Part shown: piece after piece, positions 18,034-27,085 of the stretch
Layout of the letters: each line of letters begins with the position of its first letter
Numbering within the stretch: the stretch's first letter is position 1
Assembly: GCA_016187935.1 (NCBI GenBank)
Contig: JACPIU010000020.1
Location: 124,001 to 188,000, forward strand
DNA length: 64,000 bases
DNA from: Bdellovibrio sp.
GTDB taxonomy: Bacteria > Bdellovibrionota > Bacteriovoracia > Bacteriovoracales > Bacteriovoracaceae
Direction: 5' to 3'
Program-made: the position numbers and the translations under genes
The notes under the pieces: model-generated
Told to the model about the DNA's origin: nothing
The model's input: only the letters and a program-made list of their open reading frames with translations
Database searches by the model: none

Positions 18034-18911
18034 GGGCGCATCATACTTAGCGGAACAACCACGATGGCGGCAGTAATGAGAACGCAGCCGCTCACCTCTA
18101 TGACATTCAAACGTTCTCCCAAAATCAGCACTCCAAAGAAAGCGGCAAAAGGCGATTCAAGCAGAAAGGCCAGCGAGGCAAGATGGGCGGCCACTTTCTT
18201 TTGACAATAAACTTGCACGGCCAGGGCCAGGAAGCTCGGAAAGATTCCCAAAAATAACACTGAATAGAGGGGTGAAGAAAAGAAATGATTGCCTAAACTG
18301 CTCAAGTCCTCTAGTTTTGGCATCACCCCGATAAACAGCAGAAACACGAAAGAGACAAGGGCAATAAATAAGCACTGCAGTCCATTGAGTTCCATGGAAT
18401 CAGGATAAGAAGAAGCTACATGGGAGAGATACAAAATTTGTAAGGAGAAAATCAAGGCACTCAAAAGAGTTAATATATCTCCTCCATTCACTCCATCAAA
18501 ATGCCCACCACTCATACATGCGACACCCAGAAGAGCGACAATTAAGGCCAACCAAAAAATATTGGAAATTTTCTTTTTAAAGAAGATCAGCTCGATCAAA
18601 GGGACGAAGACAATATAGAGTGAAGTAATAAATCCACTCTTGCTCGCGGTGGTGTAAAGCAGCCCCCAGGCCTGCACATACATTCCGGCAAAAAGCAACA
18701 TGGCCAAAAGAAAGGCACGCCCCAATTGAGCACGGGACATGGACCATGTTCGACAACGAATAAAAATGGGGGTGGATACCAGGGCCGCGACGCTAAAACG
18801 TAAGCAGGTAATTTCCAGCGGAGTAAAGTGGGCAAACAGGCGCTTGGTTTCGACAAAGCCTAATCCCCACACCACCGCAATAAAAATCAAAAGACCGGAA
18901 TAAGTAACCAT
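18024..18911 (-). CDS. EamA/DMT family transporter
   Basis: 295 residues with ten predicted membrane spans in two EamA repeats, beginning LLIFIAVVWGLGFVETKRLF, with the family features LEITCLRFSVAALVSTP, LLYTTASKSGFITSLYIVF and, in the second repeat, AFLLESPFAAFFGVLILGERL. Members export amino acids, nucleotide derivatives or drugs; the substrate cannot be read from the sequence. No clear ribosome site before the ATG at 18911. Its end overlaps the App1-like gene and its start is divergent from the DUF3943 gene. Confidence 0.9.
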   Translation of the reverse strand: MVTYSGLLIFIAVVWGLGFVETKRLFAHFTPLEITCLRFSVAALVSTPIFIRCRTWSMSRAQLGRAFLLAMLLFAGMYVQAWGLLYTTASKSGFITSLYIVFVPLIELIFFKKKISNIFWLALIVALLGVACMSGGHFDGVNGGDILTLLSALIFSLQILYLSHVASSYPDSMELNGLQCLFIALVSFVFLLFIGVMPKLEDLSSLGNHFFSSPLYSVLFLGIFPSFLALAVQVYCQKKVAAHLASLAFLLESPFAAFFGVLILGERLNVIEVSGCVLITAAIVVVPLSMMRPQS

Positions 18912-18973
18912 GGAATTTGAATCATTTTTTTAGTTTTCAAAGGAAATTAGACGCGCTATCTTGCATCACCATT

Positions 18974-19687
18974 ATGCCATTGTTCAACCTTTTTTATGCC
19001 CTTGCGCTGATATGCATGTTCTTATCGAAGGCCATCATGGGTGCGGAGGATTTACCTCCCGCGTGGTCGCCTTCAACCGAGGTAAAGGCCCATCCGCAAG
19101 ATCATTCCAAGAGTGGTCGCACACTCGAAATATTCTATCGTTACAAAGATCGAGACCATCGTCCCAAGGAAATCGCCAAAGATTTGGGAATTATTTATGG
19201 TCTTACCTGGATGCTTTATCCCCTGACTCAGCCGGAAACAGTAAGAGAGAAGGGCTCTTGGGTTCGTTATCGCCACAATTTCGGGCAGATTGTTTTTGAT
19301 CAAGACGAACCTTTCTGGAATTGGTTTGTGCATCCCATCTCGGGATCACAACTTTTCCTCTATTACCGAGCTCGGGGCTATTCTCGCTCAAGTGCCCTTG
19401 GCCTGGCCTTTATCTCCAGCACACTTTTTGAATTTACGGTAGAAATTTATACCGAACCTGCCAGCGCGCAAGATTTGTATCAAACCCCGATTCTTGGTGC
19501 AGTCTTAGGTGTAGGAATTGAATATACCAGTTTGGCGCTTTTAAACTCTGGCAACCCTTTGGGAATATTCTTCGGCCATCTGATTAATCCCTGCACTTTG
19601 TTTCCTTTCTTCGAAGAAAAAACATTTCTCACTCCTACGGTATTTCAAAACAAGGCCCCGGGTCTTATCTTTGTAGGGGAGTTTTAG
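18974..19687 (+). CDS. DUF3943 domain protein, envelope
   Basis: About 237 residues. After a hydrophobic leader (LFNLFYALALICMFLSKAIMG) comes the DUF3943 core (WNWFVHPISGSQLFLYY, ALGLAFISSTLFEFTVEI, PASAQDLYQTPILGAVLG). The end is FVGEF with terminal phenylalanine, as in outer-membrane proteins. Function unknown. Start uncertain: an in-frame TTG at 18917 would add 19 residues, including the only basic residues before the hydrophobic segment, but leaves just five bases to the divergent EamA start and has no ribosome site. The next gene starts one base after its stop, so the two form an operon. Confidence 0.75.
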   Translation: MPLFNLFYALALICMFLSKAIMGAEDLPPAWSPSTEVKAHPQDHSKSGRTLEIFYRYKDRDHRPKEIAKDLGIIYGLTWMLYPLTQPETVREKGSWVRYRHNFGQIVFDQDEPFWNWFVHPISGSQLFLYYRARGYSRSSALGLAFISSTLFEFTVEIYTEPASAQDLYQTPILGAVLGVGIEYTSLALLNSGNPLGIFFGHLINPCTLFPFFEEKTFLTPTVFQNKAPGLIFVGEF

Positions 19688-19688
19688 T

Positions 19689-20468
19689 GTGAAAATTCTT
19701 TTTCTCCTCACACTCATTTTTATTATTATCGGCCATAAGGCCATGGCCGATGATGGCAATTCCCAAAGCTGGACAGAAGAGTGGGTCAACCGCTGGGTGG
19801 ACCAACTCAAATATCTTCGCCAAGGCCCAAGCGTGAGAGAACGCCTCTCGCTCAAGGCGGGCCTGTCCGCCACGTCACGAGTAATCCATGCTGCCAATAG
19901 TACGGAAGATCATCAAAACTCACCAGGTTTTCACACCTACTTGTGCTTTCAATTCACTGAGAACTGGGAATTGGCCTTAGGCGGATATGTTTTTTTTGGG
20001 AGAACCAGGCATCTGAACTTTGACATCGCAGGCAACCAAGTTCGTACTAACGGACATTATCGTGACACCACTTTTACACCCACAATTCGATTTCTAACTC
20101 CTCTCGAATACAAGCAAAACTGGAATTGGTATGTTATAGGCGGGCCTTCGTGGTCGCAGCAAACAGTCAAACTGGAAGATTTCTTTGATTCCACAGGCAC
20201 TTTTCGCCATCAGCATAAACTTACCCTGCTGGCCAACGGTGGAACTATCGGTTTTGGAGTACAAGAAAAAACACCAGGAAATCACCTCGCACAGAAGATG
20301 ACCCAACCCGTTTATATAGAATTTCTTTATTCGTATATGATGGTAAATAGAGTGACTTTGGTTGACGCTTCGGATTTTTCAGAGGTGGAAACAGTCAATT
20401 ATGAGGACACAAAACGCCCGTCTCGTAGCAGTATCTATGTGCTCAATTTTGGTATGACTATTTTTTGA
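19689..20468 (+). CDS. Putative outer-membrane beta-barrel protein
   Basis: 259 residues beginning with a signal peptide (KILFLLTLIFIIIGHKAMA, cleavage before DDG). The rest alternates hydrophobic and polar residues with aromatic girdles (FHTYLCFQFTENWELALGGY, WNWYVIGGPSW, YIEFLYSYMM) and ends in FGMTIF, a Bam-type terminal phenylalanine. GTG start with GGGAG about eight bases upstream. It is coupled to the DUF3943 gene, so the pair may work together in the outer membrane. No family recognised; about 8-10 strands is my estimate. Confidence 0.7.
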   Translation: MKILFLLTLIFIIIGHKAMADDGNSQSWTEEWVNRWVDQLKYLRQGPSVRERLSLKAGLSATSRVIHAANSTEDHQNSPGFHTYLCFQFTENWELALGGYVFFGRTRHLNFDIAGNQVRTNGHYRDTTFTPTIRFLTPLEYKQNWNWYVIGGPSWSQQTVKLEDFFDSTGTFRHQHKLTLLANGGTIGFGVQEKTPGNHLAQKMTQPVYIEFLYSYMMVNRVTLVDASDFSEVETVNYEDTKRPSRSSIYVLNFGMTIF

Positions 20469-20644
20469 ATTGGTCAGGAATCAAGACCCTCAAACTGACC
20501 TTCGTGGATAGTGGCAACTATTTAAGGCACACATCCCACCCCTTCTATACCCTACAAGAACCAAAATATTTCAGGCAGTTACGCCTAATTCCAAGGCTAA
20601 GTCCCTGCCCTGAACTCCAGCAGGTTTTAAGCAGGAGTAAAATC

Positions 20645-20672
20645 TAAATATGAGGCCTTAGAACACCGATAA
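20645..20672 (+). promoter_or_regulatory. FliA (sigma-28)-like promoter before the paralogue pair
   Basis: TAAA, 16 bases, then ACCGATAA (20665-20672), against the sigma-28 consensus TAAA-N15-GCCGATAA: one mismatch in the -10 and one base longer spacing. Transcription would start about 20679, leaving an 18-base leader with GAGG before the ATG at 20697. That makes 20697, not the ATG at 20685, the likely start of the gene. Confidence 0.5.
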
Positions 20673-20696
20673 GGTTGTATAGACATGAGGATTTTT

Positions 20697-22739
20697 ATGG
20701 GCCGGAGCATACTTACAGTGGCGTTGTGCTGGTGCTTAATCATTACGCAAATGATTGTACCAGAACAGGTATATGCCAGTGGTTCGGGAAACGGATCAGG
20801 AAGCGGAGGAGATAAAAGCAAATGTGCCCGCGACCTATTTAACAGGGAAAACGGACGAAGCGGTCAAAGTAGCGGCACTGGTCAGAGTGAAGATGAATTC
20901 GAAAGCGAAATTGCGGGCGGAACCATTGTTGATCTTGAGGGAGACACTGGTTGCGAGAATGATGGCGGAACTGGTGTAAGTGCCGCCTATCATACCATGG
21001 AATTTGCCACCCTCATTGTGGCCATCGCCGCGACTATAGCCGGTATCCAATTCGTCATCTCCTGTGTCAGCCAGCCTTCCGCGTGGGTCTTTTTTCTCAC
21101 TTCTCTATTCTGGATTATTGCTGAAATTGTTCAGACGGCCCAAACCAAAACCGCTGCGGATCGCCGACTCTCCATTGTGACCAACGTCTCAGAAGATGCG
21201 GTGGAAAAACAGACAGCGGCCATCAACGAGGCCATGGAGCAAACCCAACAGGCCGCGGATCACGCCAGTACCCGTTATACGATTACAGTCGTTGCCGCTG
21301 TTCTCTACGTCATCGCTGCCGTCGTGGCCTTAATTGAAGGGATCCTGCACGTTATCCCTACTGTTAATTATAATGACCAATGCAGTGGTGCAGGTATGAA
21401 CACGCCATCACACTTAAAATTCAAAAAACAATCCATTGCAAGAAATACCAATAAACCAATCAATCGTGAAGATCGCTCACTTGAAAGCGTGAACTCATAT
21501 TCGTATCCCTCTTGGACGACGAATATGATTAAACAACTCCTCCCCTTTATTGGAATTTCTGATGCTCAAGCAACCAATGATGACGGCAGTGGAAGTGGTA
21601 GTGGAAGTGGAGGGGATTCGAACAATACCGATAAGCAGCTTGAAGGTATGGGAATGGTGGGACTGCTTCTCACCATTCTGATGACCGTCATCATCGTACT
21701 GCAAACGGCATTATCCTCCGTCAAATCAAGCGGTTTTGGTCGGGCAGTGGTTATGGGTGTGGTGGCAGGTTTTGTGATTGCAGCAGCTGTTATTATCAAA
21801 GAGAAAAAAGAACAACTTGAAGACAGAGTTAAAAAATTTAAGGAACTTCTGGCAAAACTCAAAGCTGCGGCATCTCCTACATCCACGATAGATGTTAAAG
21901 GTTCAACAGCTAAATCTAATGGCAATAACTCCGATAGTACAATTGTCGATTCGACAGAGCTACCCACTGACAATCCTCTGGCCGGGAATTGTGCCACCGG
22001 CAATCAGCAGAAGCTCCCTATAAAGGCCGATTTAGGCTGCAAAAATAAACCGATGGTTGTAGAAGGCAACACCAGTCTCCCAACCAACAATGTGATTGAA
22101 GCACCTGAAGGGCTGTTGCAAGGGATGAATAATTCGAAGACATATGCAAAGGACTTGGCAGAAGGCAGAGGTATTACTTCCAGTATGCGACAGTATGATA
22201 GCAGTGCCTATGCTAAATTCAATAAGATGAAAAAAGAATTCGGCAAAAAATATCTCGAACTCATAAAGAAGTATAAAGGTGAAACAGTAGACCCTATTGA
22301 AAAGGCGGAAAAAGATTTCCGTAAAGATCTCTTGGCAAAAGTAAATAATGAACTGAGCAAGTACTCTCCCGCACAATTAAATTCCATGACAGGCCAGCTC
22401 CTGGGCTTCGATTCACCTGATTTGAAAAATAAGGTTGAGCTTAATAAAGATGAAACCATCTTTAACAAAGGCCCCAAGGCAACTGTCCCGGGAGATTCAA
22501 AAAATACCGCTGCAAAAATAAAATTGGATGATTATGGCAATGTGGCCGCCAGCTCAACCGACATCGAAGAGGTTGACAGTGCGGAAGCGTTGCAAGGTCT
22601 CAAATTCAAAGAAAATGATATTGCTAAAGATACCGGAGCTAGCCTCTTTTTGATCATTACCAATCGCTATCGCAAAACTGCTTACCCCCTAATTTTTGAT
22701 AAGGAACAAAGTGTCCCTGCAAAAGGAAAACGACCATGA
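20697..22739 (+). CDS. Exported five-TM protein, SIF/RYR paralogue 1
   Basis: About 680 residues, no family recognised. Layout: signal peptide ending in VYASGS; a Gly/Ser-rich acidic segment; two spans (about 102-122 and 128-146); a helical QT-rich stretch with AMEQTQQAAD; a third span (about 195-215); a loop with a GSGSGSGSGG island (about 297-306); two more spans (about 320-340 and 348-367); a coiled coil (KKEQLEDRVKKFKELLAKLK); and a soluble, lysine-rich half ending in DTGASLFLIITNRYRKTAYP. The same order recurs in the next gene and in the minus-strand gene at 32078-34786. The ATG at 20697 is chosen for GAGG at six bases and for the promoter. Its stop overlaps the next start (ATGA). Likely an inner-membrane envelope component. 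Confidence 0.75.
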   Translation: MGRSILTVALCWCLIITQMIVPEQVYASGSGNGSGSGGDKSKCARDLFNRENGRSGQSSGTGQSEDEFESEIAGGTIVDLEGDTGCENDGGTGVSAAYHTMEFATLIVAIAATIAGIQFVISCVSQPSAWVFFLTSLFWIIAEIVQTAQTKTAADRRLSIVTNVSEDAVEKQTAAINEAMEQTQQAADHASTRYTITVVAAVLYVIAAVVALIEGILHVIPTVNYNDQCSGAGMNTPSHLKFKKQSIARNTNKPINREDRSLESVNSYSYPSWTTNMIKQLLPFIGISDAQATNDDGSGSGSGSGGDSNNTDKQLEGMGMVGLLLTILMTVIIVLQTALSSVKSSGFGRAVVMGVVAGFVIAAAVIIKEKKEQLEDRVKKFKELLAKLKAAASPTSTIDVKGSTAKSNGNNSDSTIVDSTELPTDNPLAGNCATGNQQKLPIKADLGCKNKPMVVEGNTSLPTNNVIEAPEGLLQGMNNSKTYAKDLAEGRGITSSMRQYDSSAYAKFNKMKKEFGKKYLELIKKYKGETVDPIEKAEKDFRKDLLAKVNNELSKYSPAQLNSMTGQLLGFDSPDLKNKVELNKDETIFNKGPKATVPGDSKNTAAKIKLDDYGNVAASSTDIEEVDSAEALQGLKFKENDIAKDTGASLFLIITNRYRKTAYPLIFDKEQSVPAKGKRP

Positions 22740-24925
22740 AAAAATTTAATCTTTTTCTCACCCATTTGTTATGTCATTGCATGCTCTTCTACTCCATTGC
22801 CTACTCATGGAATGCGTACGGTCTGGACGATCAAAATGGACTTCCTGCCATAAGTGAGGAACACGAGGAATTTGTAGATACAACTACAGGAAGTGGCAAT
22901 AGCACAGGAAGTGGCACTGAGGGGTTATTACCAGATGACCAAACTTTTGAAGATTGCTCTCAGTACGGTGACGATGAAACCGCAATTAATGCCTGCAACG
23001 ATCGCAATACCGCTAAGGCCGGGCAATTGGGCGGTTCAGGAACCGGTTCAGAAGATGGGTTAAGCAGCGCCGATGATATCAATGCCGAAGCCACCCATAA
23101 TGACATCGTCATGGCCCTATTTGCCCTCCTCGCTGCATTTATGGGGGCCGCGTATATTATCAAGTGCGTAAATCAGATATCTGCCTATATCTTCTCCATC
23201 GGTGCTGTCATATTGATCATTGCTGAAATTGTCGGTTGGGTAAACTGGGAACAAGGTTCTAAAGTCAGACTCCAGGCAGTCACAAATACCGATGCCAAAA
23301 CTGTGGGAGATCAGACAAAAACCTTAACCGCGGCCATGACACAAACCCAGAAAGCAGCTGAATGGGCGAGTAGCAGGGCCAGTTGGATGGATGCCGTCAA
23401 GGGTATCTGGACGGCCGCCACGGTTATCGCCATCATTGAAGGTATTTGCGGAGTTATTCCTGTTTGTGCCGCAGTTAAAAGTGACATCTGTGTCGGTGCT
23501 TTTATTAACAGACCAAGTAACACGCAAGGACTCTACGCCAATTTCTATCGCCCCGAAAATTATGACTTGAATGCCTATTTAGGAATCCCTTCTTCCATAC
23601 CCGTTCAGGTCGAGAACGAGCTGCAAGCAACAAAGTTTTCGGATTTCATCTTACAAACTAAACCAATCCCGCAGACAGCATTAGATATTCCCTCACAATT
23701 CGAGTTTGAACAAAAACAACAAGAACAAAAAACGGCCGAAGCCGAATCGTCCTTCATGATGCAGGCCCTAAGAAATATCCTCCCCGATGCCAAGGCGGAC
23801 GATGGCACCCAGCAAACAATTATGGATGTCCTCATGGGTGTTGCCATTGCAGCGGGTTTTATCACAGTCTACTATGCTTGGAGTTCTATCGCTAAACAAG
23901 GCTTCATACGGGCGGCCTTTATTTTAGTTATGACCGTCTTTATGTGGTGGGGAGCGGCCATTGCACGAGACAAGGCCGACAAGCTCCAAGCTCGTGTGGA
24001 TGCTTATCAGAAACTCATCACCGCACTTCAAGCAGCTCCTCCTGGTGTTCCCGGTGCTCCTGCGGGAACAACGCCCATTTCAGGCGGTGCAGGCAACTCG
24101 GCCCCACCGATCTCTGAGTCTGTGGCCATTGATCCAGGTTCTGGACTTGGAGGTTGCACATCGGGTTCCGGAACCGGAATGCAAAGTAACGATTGTAGTT
24201 GTACCACTACCAACTCATGTACCACCGTTCAGATACCAAGTAATCTGAGTATTCCCGCTATTGGTTTTGATGGAGTGGATAGTCTCACATCTTTTGGCAA
24301 AGATACCGCCAATGGCGCCAACAACTTGGCCAGGAATCAAGGCCCGGGTAAAAGTGTAGTCAATGCCGGAACTACCGCTTTTGCAGCAAAAATGAAAAAG
24401 GCCATTAACAAGCTCAAAGGCAAATACTTGGAGCTCGCCAAGAAAAAAGGCGAGAAGAATCCTCGCACCCTGGAAAATTTGCAAAAGGAAATCCTGACAA
24501 AAGTGAAAAAAGATTTGAAAATGATGGATCAGAAGCTCACGCCTGCTGTTCTTGCACAACTTGGAAATGTTGGAGGTGGAAGTGCCACCAATGACAAAAT
24601 TGATGCAAAAATGAAGGAAATCGGCGTTACCCAGTTAGCAAAATCTAAGGGAGTGAACTTATCCATGGATAATGGAAATAGTTCCAACGGAAAACTGTTT
24701 GATGACGAAGCTGCGGTCGAAGCTGATGTGACCAAGGCCGAAGCAGTAAACACGGCCGATGCCTTAAATGGTTTTGAGAGTACAGAGCAAGATATTTTAA
24801 AAGACTCGGGAGTTTCAATCTTTGAACAACTTTCCTCACGCTATAGGAAATCAGCTTTCCCCATCTTTTTTATGAAGAAAAAAGATATTCACGGCGGCGA
24901 GAACTCAACGCCTCCCACTCCGTAG
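22736..24925 (+). CDS. Exported five-TM protein, SIF/RYR paralogue 2
   Basis: 729 residues with the architecture of its upstream neighbour: signal peptide (FNLFLTHLLCHCMLFYSIAYS), an acidic Gly/Ser segment (TGSGNSTGSG), two spans (about 123-143, 149-169), the shared QT-rich helix (AAMTQTQKAAEWASSR), a third span, a loop, two further spans, a coiled coil (DKADKLQARVDAYQKLITAL), a Pro/Gly and cysteine-containing linker (SDCSCTT-like region with CTSGSGTGMQSNDCSC), then a lysine-rich helical part and the terminal motif DSGVSIFEQLSSRYRKSAFP. A conserved cysteine follows the first span in both (IIKCVNQ here, VISCVSQ in paralogue 1). Translationally coupled to paralogue 1 by a four-base overlap, suggesting a hetero-oligomer. 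Function unknown. Confidence 0.75.
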   Translation: MKKFNLFLTHLLCHCMLFYSIAYSWNAYGLDDQNGLPAISEEHEEFVDTTTGSGNSTGSGTEGLLPDDQTFEDCSQYGDDETAINACNDRNTAKAGQLGGSGTGSEDGLSSADDINAEATHNDIVMALFALLAAFMGAAYIIKCVNQISAYIFSIGAVILIIAEIVGWVNWEQGSKVRLQAVTNTDAKTVGDQTKTLTAAMTQTQKAAEWASSRASWMDAVKGIWTAATVIAIIEGICGVIPVCAAVKSDICVGAFINRPSNTQGLYANFYRPENYDLNAYLGIPSSIPVQVENELQATKFSDFILQTKPIPQTALDIPSQFEFEQKQQEQKTAEAESSFMMQALRNILPDAKADDGTQQTIMDVLMGVAIAAGFITVYYAWSSIAKQGFIRAAFILVMTVFMWWGAAIARDKADKLQARVDAYQKLITALQAAPPGVPGAPAGTTPISGGAGNSAPPISESVAIDPGSGLGGCTSGSGTGMQSNDCSCTTTNSCTTVQIPSNLSIPAIGFDGVDSLTSFGKDTANGANNLARNQGPGKSVVNAGTTAFAAKMKKAINKLKGKYLELAKKKGEKNPRTLENLQKEILTKVKKDLKMMDQKLTPAVLAQLGNVGGGSATNDKIDAKMKEIGVTQLAKSKGVNLSMDNGNSSNGKLFDDEAAVEADVTKAEAVNTADALNGFESTEQDILKDSGVSIFEQLSSRYRKSAFPIFFMKKKDIHGGENSTPPTP

Positions 24926-24934
24926 AGCGGGAGG
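24911..24934. other. Stable hairpin across a convergent gene end
   Basis: CCTCCCACTC, loop CGTA, GAGCGGGAGG: nine base pairs with one A-C mismatch, including the TAG stop of paralogue 2. No immediate T-run in either direction, so it is a weak terminator at best. It lies between two convergent genes and may limit read-through or protect 3' ends. Confidence 0.5.
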
Positions 24935-24951
24935 TGTGACATTCATTAAGA

Positions 24952-25680
24952 CTATTTTTTCTTTTTCTTGGCAATCATAAGACCCACTAAGAGCGCCAGA
25001 CCTACACCACCATAGAGCATCATGTCTGAGGTACTGAGTCCTCCGCCACCGGCCTTTTTCTTCTGGTTGGCGATGTCTGGATTGACCCCTTGATCGGGAA
25101 TGAAAGTACTATCATCCAACAAGTTCTCATCCTTTTTCTTCAAGGCCAAGTCACCCGATGCCGCTTTCTGACGGAAAACTCGTAGAGTGGCCACGATATT
25201 GTCAAAGATGGCCTGATAGGCGGAGTAGTGATCTTTGGCGACGGAGAAAGTCACGGCAACACCTAAATCCTCTTTCACGGTTGCCAGATAACGGGTGTAA
25301 AAACCCGGAACTTCGGAAGCCAGATGGAGAGCATCAACCCATTGATGATCGTTGATCGTTTTTACCGAGGCATACTTCGCTTCAGAAACTTGGGTTCGCC
25401 CACCAGGCAGCGTGAAAGTTTTTTGTCCTTTCAAATAAGCTTGATATTGATCCAAGCTGTCCTGCGGGCCGCGAATTTTAGCGGCAAGAATAATAATGGC
25501 CTCTTTCTTTCGCTCTTCATTTTCACTTTGGCATACCCATTCAGTACCCTCCAGAGCACATTGCCACCCTGGGGGCAATTCAAACTCTGTGTATTGACTG
25601 GTAAATCGTTTAGCGAAGGCCACATCAAGTAGCCCAGCAAGAACAAAGACAGAAACTAAAATCACCTTTTCTATTGCCAT
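24952..25680 (-). CDS. Secreted protein with C-terminal sorting-like tail
   Basis: 242 residues, no family recognised. A signal peptide (VILVSVFVLAGLLDVAFA) precedes a compact domain with two cysteines (WQCALEGTEWVCQSE) and a PsbP/DUF1795-like rhythm (FELPPGWQC, FYTRYLATVKEDLGVAVTFS). A linker leads to a tail made of a lysine-glycine stretch (KKKAGGGGLSTSD), a membrane span (MLYGGVGLALLVGLMIA) and KKKKK. This tripartite end resembles GlyGly-CTERM or MYXO-CTERM sorting signals. AAGGG eight bases before the ATG supports the start. Convergent with paralogue 2; its mature form may be cell-surface anchored. Confidence 0.65.
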   Translation of the reverse strand: MAIEKVILVSVFVLAGLLDVAFAKRFTSQYTEFELPPGWQCALEGTEWVCQSENEERKKEAIIILAAKIRGPQDSLDQYQAYLKGQKTFTLPGGRTQVSEAKYASVKTINDHQWVDALHLASEVPGFYTRYLATVKEDLGVAVTFSVAKDHYSAYQAIFDNIVATLRVFRQKAASGDLALKKKDENLLDDSTFIPDQGVNPDIANQKKKAGGGGLSTSDMMLYGGVGLALLVGLMIAKKKKK

Positions 25681-25802
25681 CGCACAACCCTTGTTGAAAA
25701 CGTCATTAAATTTATAAGTAAGTAATTAATATTTTAATAGAACTTCCAATTAAGGCCATAAAATCTTTTTGCCTTTTTTTGAAACCATATCAGTCAAGAA
25801 TT

Positions 25803-27047
25803 TTAATATCCTCGCGCCGTGAGTCCCACCGCCAAAGGTACATCAGTACGATACTGTTCTGTAATCTTAACAATCGCCCAATCGCTGCCTAATTCAAAAA
25901 CTTCACCTGAGGCCACCAAGATATTGCCGCCAAAAAAATCAGTCTTAAAGATATCAATCTTCATTCCTTTTTCCACATCTGTGGAAATTCCCTGATCAAT
26001 CTTTAAAAATTTGCCTCGTGGAGACACTTTAGTGACCGATCCCTCGACATGGTATTCCTTGAACTTGGCCAATTTTTTATCTTTGGCAGTAATACCGGTC
26101 TGCCCCCATACCAACGCTAAGGCATAGATGACTCCTTCATCGGTGGAAGCTCCTGCCATAACGGAAGAGGCCTTCAGGTCAATTCGAACCCGGTTAAAGG
26201 ATAAATTGATACCAAGGTAGGGGGCGACTTCCGAACGATTAACCGAATTATAGCGGGCCGTGGCACCTGTCGCACGAAGCGGTCGTCTGCTTAAATTGTC
26301 ATTATAGGGATCCTGCTCCATGGAATAGATTCCGTCGGCCCCCAAAATAAAAGCAATCTTGGTGTATGGCCAAGCCATATGCACATTGTATTGAATCTCT
26401 GGACTAATGTGGCTTGGCCGTCTGACATAATAAACTTCTGTGCTCAGGTAATGATGAGTCGAAAAACGGTAGGCCATCAGCCCACCAACAGCAATATCGG
26501 CCCCGCCTTCACCGAGCACCAATTCATTGGCCGGGGGAGCCTCGTTATAGGCATACTCCTGCACACTATAGAGCGCTTGCCGATACCAACCTCCCATGGC
26601 AAAGGCCCAGCTCCCCTCTCGACCGAACGAATAGCGTGCCTGCACCATTAAGGACTCAAATCCAGAGCTGCTGGACGACCCTAAAGTTGTTTCTGATTGA
26701 TTATTGCGAAAACGTCCCTCAAGGCCCATCTGCAATTTTTCGCCAACTCCGTAGTTCAAACCAAAAATACCATTGATCTCTTGATAACTTTCTCCTTCGT
26801 TTAGGGGAGTACTATTGCCATCTTTGTCAAAGGTGGAAGTTTTGCTGAAATAGTCACCCTTTAAGTAAATTTCCTTGGCCCTTTTATCCAAGGCATAAGC
26901 ATGGGGGCGATAAGTTTCTACCCTTTTTTCAAATTTTGGGGCCAAGGCAAAATCGTCATCATCCAAAGTAATCTCACTGGCATGGCCCAGGAGTGATACC
27001 AGCGGTGACAAGAGCGTAATACCAATGATCAATATTTTATGCAGCAT
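25803..27047 (-). CDS. Outer-membrane barrel-like protein with C-terminal SH3/OB-like domain
   Basis: 414 residues: signal peptide (KILIIGITLLSPLVSLLGHAS), an acidic segment (EITLDDDDFALAP), then about 260 residues of alternating beta pattern (FGLNYGVGEKLQMGLEGRF, LMVQARYSFGREGSWAFAMG, APYLGINLSFNRVRIDLKAS). A separate C-terminal beta domain (EGSVTKVSPRGKFLKIDQG, EKGMKIDIFKTD) resembles the FlgT-C/SH3-like modules of envelope proteins. A protein at 43989-44939 has the same two parts in reverse order. It is the last gene of an apparent eno-kinase-barrel operon, 39 bases after the kinase. Function unknown. Confidence 0.65.
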   Translation of the reverse strand: MLHKILIIGITLLSPLVSLLGHASEITLDDDDFALAPKFEKRVETYRPHAYALDKRAKEIYLKGDYFSKTSTFDKDGNSTPLNEGESYQEINGIFGLNYGVGEKLQMGLEGRFRNNQSETTLGSSSSSGFESLMVQARYSFGREGSWAFAMGGWYRQALYSVQEYAYNEAPPANELVLGEGGADIAVGGLMAYRFSTHHYLSTEVYYVRRPSHISPEIQYNVHMAWPYTKIAFILGADGIYSMEQDPYNDNLSRRPLRATGATARYNSVNRSEVAPYLGINLSFNRVRIDLKASSVMAGASTDEGVIYALALVWGQTGITAKDKKLAKFKEYHVEGSVTKVSPRGKFLKIDQGISTDVEKGMKIDIFKTDFFGGNILVASGEVFELGSDWAIVKITEQYRTDVPLAVGLTARGY

Positions 27048-27085
27048 TGGTATGAATTATGAGGGGATGCGATGAAAAAGTAAAC

